64,000 nt of DNA from Epiperipatus broadwayi (taxonomy: Eukaryota > Onychophora > Udeonychophora > Euonychophora > Peripatidae). The stretch is taken from assembly GCA_028023455.1 (NCBI GenBank), contig JAQFVV010012441.1:5770492-5834491 (forward strand), written 5' to 3'. Shown here one piece after another: positions 13,301-26,038 of the stretch (within the stretch, counting starts at the first letter, position 1; every line of letters begins with the position of its first letter). The notes below the pieces were generated by a model. It worked only from the letters and a program-made list of their open reading frames with translations, was not told where the DNA came from and made no database searches. The translations under genes and the position numbers were made by a program.

Positions 13301-13646
13301 TTTGGATCATAATTAAATTTTTTCTATCACAATCATAAATATTTTATAAAAAATATTTATTTACACACATTATTCTTCTTTCAAGGAAACTCGACTGAAT
13401 TTTAATTTAAAACTATCAAGTATGTTGTTATGTCATCTTAAATTCAGAGGTAAAAAGACAATAAGCTCACCATGCTGGCTGATGCTTATTGGCATGCAGC
13501 CCCAGTCTTCCTTACTATATATGAACAATAATGTAATAATAACAACTGAAGCACCTAGAATGTATGGAGTTGTAGAAATTTGTGTTGCTAATTTTTTTAA
13601 AAAAATCGAAGGGTAATATTTCAGTTAACAGTAAAGTTATTTCTGA
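10364..13646 (-). mobile_element. Ancient full-length RTE element, copy 3 (decayed)
   Basis: Collinear with copy 2 but heavily mutated. Anchors on the + strand are atgaaggtctc at 10370 (copy 2 at 6148), gagttgtaattatcttgg near 11770 (copy 2 near 7275), catttcatgatatcatc near 12129 (copy 2 near 7647), tctgttagtcaaaa near 12612 (copy 2 near 8250) and gaggtaaaaag near 13447 (copy 2 near 9058). The 5' leader homology ends with tttcagttaacagtaaa near 13635. Short surviving peptide pieces include KDDIMK (12175-11984). It carries the leader segment lost from copy 2 and a nested insertion at about 11415-11694. Confidence 0.82.
11519..11653. mobile_element. Palindromic MITE nested in RTE copy 3
   Basis: About 135 bp with arms of roughly 55-60 bp. 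The left arm begins ttccaaagttatgaa and contains gtgaagta and tttattcag. The right arm, read in reverse complement, begins with the same word and keeps the same order. The sequence is absent from RTE copies 1 and 2. A 12-bp direct repeat aatatttaaata at 11415-11426 and 11683-11694 brackets the inserted block, but it is AT-rich and may be chance. Confidence 0.7.
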
Positions 13647-15941
13647 GACAAGAACAAAAATATTGGAATAGAGTAGGTCTAACCGAAAAAACAGATTCAT
13701 TCATGTAAATAATAAAATTGTAATACATGCTTCCATTATTCGATATATTTTGCAAGAACTTCCCTCCATCGTTCTGCCAACTAGTTTTATAAAGAAAATT
13801 GTGGTGCTGCATAGTAAACTTTTTCTTAAGGGTTTTTCATTTATTTGCCAATTTTTGTAATGACTGAAAAGTTGGAACAATATGGAATATAGTTTCCGTT
13901 AGAGAAAATGACAATAGAAATGATAATAATGCTAGAAACAAATTACAAGAAAGCTGTTCTGAGAAAACATAAGTTTGTTTATAGGTGGTTTAATTAAAGG
14001 ATCCAAATTCACCATTTCCCAGACAAACAGCATTTTGAATGGAAGCCAATGTCAAAAATATGAAGTTTATTTGTACATAAATGACATTGTTCATTTATAA
14101 TTGATTTATAATGGTAGAAAATTTTACTTTCAAGTTCTGAAATATTTCTGTTTACAATAAATTAAAAAAATCTTAATTCTGGAAAAGTGGGAAGTGCAAA
14201 CCTCACCATGATATTACAATAGCACAAAATGTCTTGAATATAATCAAAATTAGCATTTTCAACTTATCTATCCACCATATCCTCTCAATCTCTCTTTCTG
14301 TGACTTCTTTTTATTCCTCCAAATATAATAATACCTCAAAAGAAAAAAAGTTTATAAACTTGGGAGTGATAAAGAAAAAATGGTAGAGTCATTAAAATGC
14401 ACCAATTTGCAAAGTCTAAAACATTTTTTGTACTGGTGGATAGGTTAAATGTACAGTACTTTGAATGAGATTTAATTTGTAACACCTAAAAATAAATAAT
14501 TCTTTGTCTGGGGATTCCCTTATAAATATCAAATTTTGTAATTTTTTATTGTCTTTACTGCTATATCTTTGTTTAATTTATATTGTAGTGGTCCAATTAT
14601 ATGTGTTTAAATTTATTTCAATTGATTCTGGTGCCACCTAACATTAACCATGAAGAAAAATGCATGCACTTGTAGATTTTAAAATATTTTTCTTAATTAC
14701 CATTATTTGTTATACCTGGATAAATCACATATATCACAAGCTACTTTCCAATTAATGGACATGAAATTAATATGCAGGTCAAACACACACTATTTCAACA
14801 AATAACAAAGCAATGATTTATATACAAAGTAAACACCCTTCTATTATTGACTATCATAAGATTTTATATTTTTTTATAATTTTATTATCAATATGATAAT
14901 AGTTTAATTGTAATGATTGTTTTAAAAAAACCATTTTCCCACTACCTTTTAACTTTTAGTTGCATACACATAGGGAAACAAATACAAAATTATCATAGTT
15001 ATTTGTATGTATCCAAAGTGTCTTTTGATTAATCTTTTAATATCAATCTTTTACTTACATGTTATAATACTGCTATAGTTCTGTGATTAAACATACTTTC
15101 TGTAGAGTAAATCCCTGGCCTTTCATGCACCTTGGATATAATACATGCATAGATAGAATTTCACAAGCACTATTCATTTTTAGCATAGTCATACACTCAT
15201 ATCTAATAAGAGATTAATATAATCAATAAATCTTCTTTACAGAGATAATTCTAGGGAATGGTGACTTTAGAGCCATATCTCAATTTAAAAGAAGATAACT
15301 TAATTATTGAGATGATCATTTTGAATCTGATCTTGAATTTAAGAATAACTCAATCTAATTATGTGAAGGGGTTCTCTTTGAATTTGATTTCAAATTTACA
15401 AACCAAAACTATGAAAAAAAATTGCCATATTCATGTAACATGTTTTAATCATTCAACAGTGATCTAGAAATTGCATTGATATTATTGATATTATAAGTTC
15501 TAACATGCATAAATCTAACTCACACTAGTTAATAATGAGAGTTAAAGTATAAATGGATTTCATCAAATTTCAAAATAACCTTTAACTTTAATAAATTCTA
15601 ATAATTATACACCATTCATTATTTTAACACTTAGATACTTAACTGCAAATATTTTATATGCCTTCAAATTTTATGTGATTAAAATGAGCACTATATCCTG
15701 GTTATTGTATCTAACTGTACATATATGTGAACAATTTCTACATGAACACAAACATTTTTTTTGTAAAGGAGATAAAATATTAGCTATGCATATATGTAAT
15801 AAACAAAAGAAATAAATTTTGTATTTTAGCTGTTAAGCACCAAACGCTGACTTTTTCCTTAACAAAACATTCACTTCTTCTTTTAATCAATCAATTAAAT
15901 AATATATTTAAAAAAACAATTTTTACATAATAATATATAAC
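13647..15941. other. AT-rich DNA without recognisable features
   Basis: No shared repeat, RNA gene or protein motif seen. A 69-codon open frame at 15258-15467 is leucine/isoleucine-rich low complexity and is not called a gene. Confidence 0.5.
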
Positions 15942-16157
15942 AAATGTAATAAGTGTGCATATGCACAACTATAGAAAGACTTGTTATTTATATAAATTAA
16001 ATAGCTTTGATTATAATACCTGAAGTATCAAAAGTATTTAACCATATTTAATTTATAGAAAGAACAAGCACTTGAAGTATCAAAAGGTCTTAGCCATATT
16101 TAATTTATAGAAATAACAAGTTCTCTATAGTTGCATATATGTGCGCTTATTACATTT
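15942..16157. repeat. Palindromic repeat with an internal 60-bp duplication
   Basis: The left arm starts aaatgtaataagtgtgcata. The right arm ends with its imperfect complement (cttattacattt at 16146-16157). The word tgaagtatcaaaag occurs twice in the centre, each time followed by accatatttaatttatag or a close variant. The size and symmetry suggest an old MITE, but no clear target duplication is seen. Confidence 0.65.
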
Positions 16158-19100
16158 ATTACATTTCGTATAGAAGAAATATAAACTGTTAATATCATTA
16201 CAATAATATATAGATAGATTAATATACTATAAGAGATCATAAAATAAACCTAATATAGTTAGTATGTTATGGTAACAACCTACAGTTGATTTTTTTTTCA
16301 CATTCATAATATAAAGTTTTGTTGTCAGGATTTATTGTGAAGAATTTATGTAAGCTATATTTTTTTCTCTTGATTGTGATATTGATCGATTCCAATAATA
16401 ATCACATCTCTTTCTCTGCAGACTGATGAAGTGTCATTGATCCATTTCCTGTCTTTGAAATTTGAGGTTTGGGTCATTTTCTTTTTCATTTTGAGTAGGG
16501 TTACTTTAAAATAGCTTGATTCATCAAGGACCCAGGTTAGAGTTTAAGGCAGTTAGCAATTTCCCTTTTTTTTTCTATTTAGTGATTCTAATAATGTTTT
16601 TATGCATCTTGAATAAAGAAAAAAATCTAGAGTAATTAATTTCAAAAAAAAATAATATACTTTTTGACTTTTTGTTTATAATGCCTTAGATAACCTTTTA
16701 TTTTCATTATGACATCATTTTGTTTTAATTATATAAATTTTAAAATACAATACTTATTTAATTCCATGCATTTTTCACTTTTTTTAAATCAATTACCACA
16801 AAATGCAAATTTAAATTTAAAAACGACCTTTTAAACATACATTTTTTTAAAAATCTTTAATAAGAAAAAAACGTTTATACATAGTTTATATAATTTTTTT
16901 AGTTTGTTTTCAATGTAAATACATTTAACAAACCTATTATAACATTTGCTATTATTTAAAATATGTCATTTAATAATTTATTCTAAACTTTGAACATTAT
17001 AATTTTAATTAATTTTAATACTTTATTTTACATTATTTATTTTATTTGGAAAATTTTTTTTTTAAACTTTTAAATGCTATATTTATTGGCTAATCATACA
17101 ACAACTGAAAAACAGCTAAATTCAATGTGCAAAATTACATGGATGGCAGTGAAATGAATAAGACATTATTCATTTTAAGATATATATATACATTTATGGT
17201 TGTTCATTTTAAGATATATATATACATTTATGGTTGTTAATATTATGCAATAAGCATTAATATTTCAACACTGGTTTATTAAGTAAATGAAACACTCTTA
17301 ATCCAAAGCCCACGATAAAACTTTTTGAAAGAAAAAATGGATGTCTTTACTCTCTTCTCCTTTATAGAAGTCAATTAAGATCTTCATGCTTTTTTTCCAA
17401 AATGCTTTTGATTGGACTCAATAAAAGAATTGAGATAAGATAGTAAAAACGAACTGATCTTTTGAATTGAGATTATTTTATTTATTTAATAAACCAATTT
17501 TGGAGTATTTATCTTAATTATATATGTGTGTGTTTGTATGTGTGCGAGTATGTGTGGAGAGGAGGTGTTGTTTATGTAAAATATTAATGTGAAAAGGTAA
17601 CTCTTCAATATAATTAATCAAATAAAATAAAATTATTAGTAAACATCAAATAATTGTTAGTTAATGATTTTTGTACCACTGCAGATTTCTTAATTAGAAA
17701 AACAACATGAAACACACACACACATATATATATATGAATGTTATCAGGGATTACAGATATAAAAGCCATATTTTGCGGATTCATTCATATAAGATTTTAA
17801 TTATTTATTCCAATGTTTCAACTTGATCATATTTCCCAATTGAGAGCCTGTGTTTTTAAATCAGAATGTTAGAATATCTAATTAAAATATTACATGGATA
17901 AACCTGTCAAGTATGTTGCTTATATATATATTGTAATGGATAAATAGTTCCATACATAACTTTACTAGAAGGTGATATTAGATAATAAATCTAGGCTTCT
18001 TTCCAATAACAAATTGTAATTTAATATTTGTAATTAATATAAAAAATAATATTAAAAAAGAAGTTATTTTTACTAGTGAAGTCACAATTATGTTGGGTAG
18101 CTATAAATTGTAAAATGAAACTCTTCTAATTAATAATAAATCTTAAAGTTAAAGAGAAGTTGGCGAGAAGTTTACCCAGTTTAAGGTATATTTGAATATG
18201 TATTAATTTGGTATATCAATATTTTGTATTTTATAATTCAAATAATAATTCATGTCATAGTCAGTAATGAAAAAAACAAACCAATTGATTATTAAATAAA
18301 ATAATTAATTTAAGAAAAATAAAATAACAATAATGCCTTTGTAATAGTTACCAATATCTAAATTAATACATCAAAATCAACAAACTCGTGAATGATTAAT
18401 AATCTGAGTCATTGCCAAATAAACCATGTTATCCTTATCTCAATATCTAGTATCATTGTAACGTATACACTGAAAGCTATAAAATTAAGCAATGGGTGAA
18501 ATGGCTGTTATATATAAGCTTAACTCTCTACTACAATATTCTAAATGATGGCATAAAAATAACAACTATTCTTAAAACTTCATATATAAAATATTTAAAT
18601 ATTATTTCTTAATTATAGTATTATTAGTAAAGCTTAAAACATTATCCATGCCCAAGAAAGTATTCACTACAAAAATAAAGCCATTATAAAAAATGAAGCT
18701 ATAGGAATTTATAACTGAAACTAACCAAAGATATCAAGCTAAATATTTCAATAAATTCTCAGTTGCCAATACATACAGTATCAGTCAAATCCCATATATA
18801 TAATAAATATTCATTACCATTTAAACGATCATTATTTAAAAATTATTAAATAATACAGATTATATATTTCATAATCTGTATTGAAATTGAAATGTAACGT
18901 CTATAAAATAACAATAAGTTTTTATTTATTACATTTGTGTTATTATTGAACCTTATATTTAAAATGTTTTGAAAATATTACTTGCATACAGCTTTGATAA
19001 TTAGACTGTGATCTATACAATAGTTAAGAATTGACAATTTATAAATAATTAATAATAGCATAAAATTATTTATATAAAAAACGATTTATTATAGACTAAT

Positions 19101-19749
19101 AAACTTTTTTATCAATTCAACTCATTGAACGTCTTTCTGCAAATTTATAAACATAAGTAGACGAACTCGTCATTATGGCGCTTCTTTTGAAATATAACTG
19201 ATAGACCTAAATATATTGTAGAAAAATCATGATTTTGTACCAGTTGATGATTATGAAGTAATGCTATTTATGATAGATGAAAATATGTGGAAATAGTTGA
19301 TACATTTATGTCTTGGTTCCCAAATTCTTTATTTAAAAATATTATTTACAAGTTCATTTTAAGTGCGGACTATTCTGTTCACGTGATCAAAACAGTTTCT
19401 TGATAAATGATTCTTGGCTACTTGCCAATAGAACAATAAATAATGCTTCCGTCTATTTAAAAGTCCATTTAAAACAAATATTTGTCAATTCTTTGAAGTG
19501 TTTATTTTTAAATTAAACAATTAAATTTCTTTTTAAATTATCATTTAACAAAATCAATTTTTATTTATAAAAAGAATATATAAAGTCTTTAAATAATAAG
19601 AACTTAATATTTTTAAATATGAATGATCTCACACTTCTAAATTAATAAAATTCCTTTCTATACATTTTCTTAATTTACACAATAATTAAATATATTCCGA
19701 AGGAATATACTATTTCAATATACATATCATCAAACTTACTCTCAAGTTC
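16158..19749. other. AT-rich DNA, small local repeats only
   Basis: Holds a 35-bp tandem duplication at about 17169-17238 (ttcattttaag plus a TA run), GT-rich microsatellite at 17522-17560, and CA/TA microsatellite near 17710-17735. A short acceptor-like stretch near 16411-16421 leads into about 90 open bases, but nothing else supports an exon. No gene recognised. Confidence 0.5.
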
Positions 19750-19750
19750 T

Positions 19751-19853
19751 CCACTAACCTAGGGTAGCCAAAGAAAATAAACTCTAAAACACAACAAAAT
19801 GAAACCTTTGGTTGTGTTTTAGAGTTTATTTTCTTTTGCTAGTCTGTGTTAGT
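19751..19853. repeat. Strong hairpin: perfect 26-bp arms, 15-base loop
   Basis: Bases 19770-19795 (aaagaaaataaactctaaaa and on) are exactly complementary to 19811-19836. Weaker pairing extends outward to about 19751 and 19853. The AT-rich arms exclude a simple bacterial-type terminator reading. A small foldback or MITE remnant is more likely. Confidence 0.8.
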
Positions 19854-20344
19854 TGTGAATTTGTGGTAAGTTTATTTTATTTACTAGTTTAGCTTTAAAC
19901 TTTTAATTTTATATATATGTTGTGGATATGTGTGTGTGTGGGGGGGAGGGGGTATTTAATGTGCAAATAATTATTTCTAAAGAACAAAAAATTTTCTGCT
20001 AACCATTAGATGTTATAAATAGTAACAAATTCAAGCATTCATAGCTTGCAAAACAAAAATTAATTGTAGTTCATATAAACAAAACAATATAATTCATTTC
20101 AACAAAAATTTGATTAACAATAAATAGTGATTACATACTAATAAAGGATAGATAAATGAATAAATTGTACAATAATATGATTGTATAATGTTCTATTTGT
20201 CATCTGGCTAGATTTTGTTATGAGAGCACAATGTTATACTCTTATGTGGTTAGGTATAGTGATGAGATTCTAAGGACTTGATTAATGGAATAAGCATTTT
20301 TAATATAAACATGAATATTTTCTTTTAAAATTTCCTATTCTATA
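19854..20344. other. AT-rich spacer with GT/G-rich run
   Basis: A GT-rich then G-rich simple-sequence run lies near 19920-19952. Otherwise there is no recognisable feature before the L1-like element. Confidence 0.5.
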
Positions 20345-22957
20345 ATGCTGGGTAGGTGGGAGTTGATAATCAGGAAAAGGAAAGAGCAGTTAAAGACCAG
20401 GTGTCATCAAAGACTTTACTGGAGGCCAGGAGCTGGTCACGTTTCTTGATTTTTTTGAGCGTTTGATAAAACAATGGTATGATTTGTGGCGGGGGTAATT
20501 CCATGAGAGTTTTGCATCTCACTATCCATATGAAATAAAGGACAAAGGTAGAAAGCCTTATTATTGAAAAAAACCCATTATGAATGGCTTTTTCAAGTGA
20601 GAAAATTGTATCAGGTCTAATGTTGGAATTGATTATAATTATATCTTTCAGTGTTTTAAGTCTTGGGCACCGGTGTATAATATGGTCTATGGTTTCATCT
20701 TCACGAGCACACAGACCACATATAGGGTCAATGCTGGTAAAACCTCTTCGGTGATAAAGGAACCAATTCGTGGGAAGCACATTAAGATTTATTTTAATGA
20801 TGAAGTCAAGGAATTTGGGTTCCAGACTCCATCTTTTGAAGTGTGTAATGAGTCTTTGGTTGGTTACTTTTAGGCTGGTTTTAATGGGTTGTTGATTATA
20901 GTTGATTATATTGTATGCTTCCCATAAGGTGATTTTTTTGTTAAGGTTAAAGGGCATTATTGGGTTATAAAGTTGTAGGTGGTCTATTAGGGAGGCTATC
21001 CATGAACTGGCAGAGGGCGGAGGAGGATCTGTCAGTGTAATTTTTTAAATAATGTTGGAGTATCCACAGGAGAGGATCAGATTATGTAGAGTGTTGTGGG
21101 TTTTCTGTAAAATGATTGCTTGTATTGAGTGGAATGACAGTCCATTGAACCTGTGTGGTCATTGGATGCCTCGTAAGCTAATAGCAACTGTCCTTCCTCT
21201 CCAGAGAAGTTTGGTACACAATTGGTTGATTTTATTTTGAAACTGTTTAAACAATTTTACGAATGGAAGATAATATAAGATTTTTGGCATTATGATCATG
21301 TTGAGGAGGCCAACCTTTCCATATAATGAAAGGTATACTCTAGAGAGTGATGTGGTGATGGCTTCAGTTGAATGGAGGATTGAATCTTGAATCTCTCTTG
21401 CCATTGCAGTTGGAGTTTTGAAGATTGGGAAACCTAGGTATCTTTGGGGTTTTGCAGAAAAGGGAGAGTTGATTTGTTTACCAGACATAATCTTCCAGAT
21501 GGAAGATTTGTTAAAGTTTATTTGTAGGCCAAGTTTCGCTGTATTTCTGTTTAAGATGTTCATGAGATGGGGAAGGTATTTAATGGTGGGAAGAACAACC
21601 ATGATGTCATCTATATATGCAAATACATTGAAGTTTTTATTGAGAGAGGGAAGGAAAATTCCAGGGAGGTTTTTTTCTATATCCATCAGAAGAGGGTTGA
21701 TGTATGCTGTGAAGAAAAGGGCACTGAGTGGAGATTCTTGAGGGATCGACTTGTATGGCTTGAAGCCTGGTGTGATCTTGCCATCAAGAGAGAGAAAAAT
21801 CTCTCTGTTCTTGAGCAGATTGCTGATCATCTGAACAATCCTGGCTGGAATGTCGCATTCCAACAGAATATCCAGGAGGATATTTATCTGGACTGAATCA
21901 AATGCTGCCGCAACATCCAGCTGGACAGCAATAGGTTTTGATTTACGATGTCATCTGATGTAATTGAATAGTGCAGTTACATTGCACATAGCATGCAAGG
22001 TTGATGATCCCTTTTTTCCGTATTGGTTTGACGAGATATGGCTAAGGATTTGAGTTTGGATTTGATCTTTAATGACTGACTCAATTATCTTGATAAGCAA
22101 TGGGGTCATGGAAATTGGCCGGATATTGTTAATGTCATTTAGTGGTTTTGCTTTTTTAATAAAAGGCACGAGTGCCACTGGGTAAAGATCTGTTATGTTT
22201 CTGTTGCCGGAGGTTAGGTGATCAATCATTTTTTTAATAATTGGCACAGTGAATTGACTGAGGGGTTTGAGAAGGAAATTTGGGATGTCATGAAGGCCAG
22301 GATGAATGCCGTCAGGGAGAGATGTTATCTTCTTTTTGATTTAGATTTCTGTGATGCCATGTTCGCCGGGGTCACCAGCATCCAACCAGCTGTTTATAGG
22401 AGGAGCTCCATCTTTTTGAATTAATTGGCAGAATTGTTTGCTGATGTGCTGCATCATTGGAAAGCCAATGAGATTGGTTCCATTAGAATTAATGGATAAG
22501 TGAGTGATTTGTTTTTTTATTGTACCCCAGTGCCCATCTAAGGTAGTCTCTCATCCAGCAGTGTTGTTGTGCTAAGAAACATTTGGCTCTTCTGATGGAT
22601 ATATATTCTGCAAGGGACTTTTGCTTGATTTTGTAGAGATTTTTAAGGAAGATGATTTTTTCTGTCTGTTAGATCATTTAGAAGGCCATTAGGTCCTTTG
22701 ATTTTCCTGGCATGGTGATTTAATATGGATTGTAGTATTCCGATGAAGGAAAACCAGCCCTCCTCAGCAGGAAGGGAAAGGATGTTTACTTTCTGGAAAA
22801 GGATGTATGCCTCAGATACTATCGCTTCGGTCATATTTGATTGGGTGATCATGCGCATGGTGTTACCAGGTCCATCAATAGGTGCAGGGATTGAAATAGG
22901 TGTAAGTTGTAAGATTAGAGCCATATGATCAGAGAAAGCAACAGGGGCCAAGGCTTA
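20345..22957 (-). mobile_element. 5'-truncated L1/Tx1-like LINE
   Basis: A 2.6-kb LINE remnant. Coding homology begins on the reverse strand inside the end of an endonuclease domain (VAFSDHMAL at about 22950) and runs through RT to a C-terminal zinc-knuckle region, stopping at 20370. Everything upstream of the SDH motif is missing, the usual outcome of incomplete target-primed reverse transcription. It has clearly less A+T than its surroundings, which sets it apart. No (GAT)n tail or clear poly(A) is seen, and target-site duplications were not found. Confidence 0.8.
20370..22951 (-). pseudogene. L1/Tx1-like reverse transcriptase, disrupted
   Basis: Unrelated in sequence to the RTE proteins. 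Order from the 5' side: SDHMAL (endonuclease C-terminus), RT motifs LVPFIKKAKPLNDINNIRPI and SMTPLLIKIIE, then QLDVAAAFDSV (palm Asp), then IPQESPLSALFF where families normally have PQGSPLSP (Gly replaced by Glu), then AYIDDIMVV (active-site YIDD instead of the common YADD), RYLGFPI, and a thumb-like GKVGLLNMIIMPKILYYLPF. The C-terminus has CGLCAREDETIDHIIHRCP, matching the CxxC...H...C zinc-binding region found after RT in several LINE clades. Frames change or stop between 22643 and 22247, at about 21950, and between 21159 and 20957. Clade assignment (L1, Tx1 or another) is uncertain. Confidence 0.8.
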
Positions 22958-23445
22958 TCCAAAGCATAGAAAATGTGTACTCATTTTTAAAAACTGTGGA
23001 AATGTCCAAATCACAATATAAAATGTAAATAAATATCCAGTTACACTGTCTAAATTAAAAATAACTCTTACATCATGTCAGAGGGTTTTCATCATTTCTC
23101 TTCTATGAATAAAAATACCAGGAGTTGAATATTCATTTTCTTGTATTTTTAAAAACTAATACATATATCACAGTTGTTTACATTTAAATAAAAGAATGAA
23201 AGTTTATAAAACTAGCAGAGATATCAATGTTTTGAACTGATAAATTTATGAGAGAAATTTAGGCCATATTTTGTTTGATCAGACCAAAGATTTCTTTTGT
23301 GAGAAGAATAAAAAGATAAATATAATTAAAGAATCTTTTTGTAAAACTATTTGAGGCTGGTGCAATTAATTTGTTGAAGGCTTCTTTTAAAACTAAAGGC
23401 AATTTTAAAGTTACTTTCAACTGCAAGAAGGTAATATATATATAT
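22958..23445. other. AT-rich spacer
   Basis: No recognisable feature. It ends in a short (TA)n run directly before the first 2.6-kb repeat unit. Confidence 0.5.
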
Positions 23446-26038
23446 TGTAATGGGCACGTACACCGTTACATCATTTATTTTTAAAAAATTAGACATTGAA
23501 AAGTTCTAATTTTTTTTTCTTAAGAATTAAAAATTGAAAATTAAAAATCATCTAAACTCTAATATATAAAATCGCACAGATGAGAAATTAAAAAAGAAAC
23601 TTTATTAAAAAAAAAAAAAAAAGTTTTAAAACTAAATTTTCAACAAAAACTTAAAAAGATTTAGAGATAAAAATATATCTTTAAGTTTGCAAAACAAATT
23701 AATTAATCATAAAATGGAAATGATTGTTTTAATTAGATAAAAGTAAATTAGCCTTGGGCATTGCACAAATGTATAAGCAACAGTCAAATAGGAGAGAAAA
23801 AATAATAGAAACTAATAACCAATAAAGGAATCCCTTGGGAGGCGGACCACAGAAAAAAGATGATTACCATCATTGTGATGTAATGTCCACTGAATCCGAA
23901 AGTCTATCATAAAAAGGGAGTGAAAATTAAGAGAAGGGAGAGATGTGTGTGATAGCAGTGGTGACATGTGTTAGTGCAAAGTTGAAGGAGAAGGAATTGA
24001 AAAGATGCACTCTTCAATCCTTTCAGTTCTGCTAAAAAAAAAAGAAAGAGAAATGACCAATCATTTTCTACATTGAGGACCAGCTAAAATAAAAGACCTC
24101 TGGATGAATAAATAAAATGGCCAACAGAATACCAATTTCTTTATGACGGTGTGGGAATTCACGTTCAAATGGCAAGCATTGGATAAAGATGAACTTTTTA
24201 AAACCGTAAGATCTTTATAAACATTTTCAAAACAATAACTCTAAATATAAATTTTTCCTAGTATTTAAAATAATAGTAATAGAAATTCCTATCTGACCAA
24301 ACGTAATCAGTTACTAATTATTTGATAGAATGTATTATTTGTTTGTAAATCTATTCCATTAATTTATTTTTTCTGTTTTTTTAAGTTTTATTATGATTTT
24401 TTCCTTCTTTTAAATAGTTTACATAAATGTTAAACTTAAGTCGGGCATAAATGGTTATATAGATTTGTAAAGTTATATTAGTTTTATTAGGGGAGGATAA
24501 TCTTAGGTTATTTGTTTCATAGTTAAATTGGGTCAATGGATTGGATATATTGGTATAATTAGTAGATGTAGTATGAGATTCGCTACATGCAGAATTATGG
24601 TATATGCCGCACACCCCATTTTGCCTATGGAAGGGGATAGTAAGATGGAAAATGCCATCCCTTCCCATGGAGTTTTTTTTATTGTTTTTCTTGCCAAACA
24701 GATGTCACTTTCCTGTTCTGGGTGAGAAACAATTTCTTCTCTTAACCCTTCTGTTCAGATGTACATTCCTGACAGTATGGTATTTTGTGCTGTCGTATTT
24801 GTGCTACATTGAATACATCGATATATCAAGTGGATTGACGTTGGTTTAACTGCGAACTTTTTGGCCTAAGATTAAATAAGGGATAGAATATTTTCTTTTC
24901 AAATGCAATCTATGGAGTCTATTCATACTTGACACTCTAAATAAAAAAAAATATTAAACTCATCTGTGCAAACTTGGAAAATAAAAGTTTAAACATAAAT
25001 TAAATTCTAAAAATAAAGTTAAAATGTGAATTAAATTTTAAAGTAAAGTTCTGATGTTTTATAAAAGGAAAATTTTAAAGTAAAAGTGATTCTAAAATGA
25101 TTCAAAATTTATATGTGCGTAAATAAATGTTTGTGTGTTAATTACTGGCAGTGGCTTCTTTTATTTATTTTTTTAAATGAATTATTATTAGATAAGAATT
25201 AATATTTTATTATCTCTGCATCTCCACTGAGCTAGTGACATAGGCTGATGGTCTGAATAAAACATGTAAAGTGTGAATCTTAATTTACGTATCTGCCTAG
25301 TATATAAATTTTCTAGGTTCAATTGGCCTAGATGGCACCCTGTAGTGCAGATTATAGTAAGACTCATCTTTCACTTTCTTTCAGACCATTATAATTGGCC
25401 TCCCAACTGAGCCAATGTTTAATAAACCACGAATACCCTGAGTAAATCTTTTTTTCAAAATGAAATATTTTTATGTATTTACATAAAACTGTATACTTTA
25501 AATCTTATAAAAGCACTGCCATAAAGAAATAGCACTTATATTAAAAACAAGAAAGAAAAGATATTAATAATTTTAAAACTGTAGTTTTATTTTTAAAAAA
25601 AGTCAAAAGGTTGCAATTAATATGTTTTGTTTTTTTTAATGTGTACAGGCGTGCACAGCCACTAAGTTTATGATTGTAAATGTGGTACCTTATGATGGGT
25701 ACCTTTTGGGAATTTACTTCAATGCAACCCTATTTAAGCATTTCAATCAGTCATAAATAAGTCGTTGGTGTATATATATAATTGTGCTGCAAATATACAC
25801 ATATAACTTGCTTGTCATGCTGTGTGTTTAAAAATAAAATGTATAAAAAAATAGAACTCTTGGGGGGAGGAGGTGTAAACATAGATGCTTCTTAGGAAAA
25901 TGATGGTCAACATTTTCTTTTTTGTATATAGTATTTTTGTAAAATAACTAACCAAATGTCTTTGTTAATTGTGTACCGTAATTACTAACCCTAAGTAAAA
26001 TATTTTTTTGTTTATTTTTTTAAGCAAGTTTACTGATA
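23446..26038. repeat. Large tandem repeat, unit A (2593 bp)
   Basis: First of three head-to-tail units. It begins tgtaatgggcacgtacaccg just after (TA)n and ends taagcaagtttactgata. Similarity to unit B is more than 90% by eye along the length, with small indels. Contents include an A-run, a GC-richer block at 23830-24130, a conserved patch at 24528-24850 where 65- and 81-codon frames are open in all units, a ttggcctcccaactgagcc stretch at about 25396, and a purine tract ggggggaggagg near 25862. The short open frames change amino acids freely between units and overlap, so I do not call them genes. Confidence 0.9.

Noticed and set aside
16428-16470. ctgatga word as a hammerhead core
   Set aside because: No GAAA with a supporting stem II at the right distance and no retroelement context.
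16411-16500. Acceptor-like pyrimidine tract and cag followed by about 90 open bases
   Set aside because: A single short open stretch with no recognisable peptide, donor or neighbouring exon.
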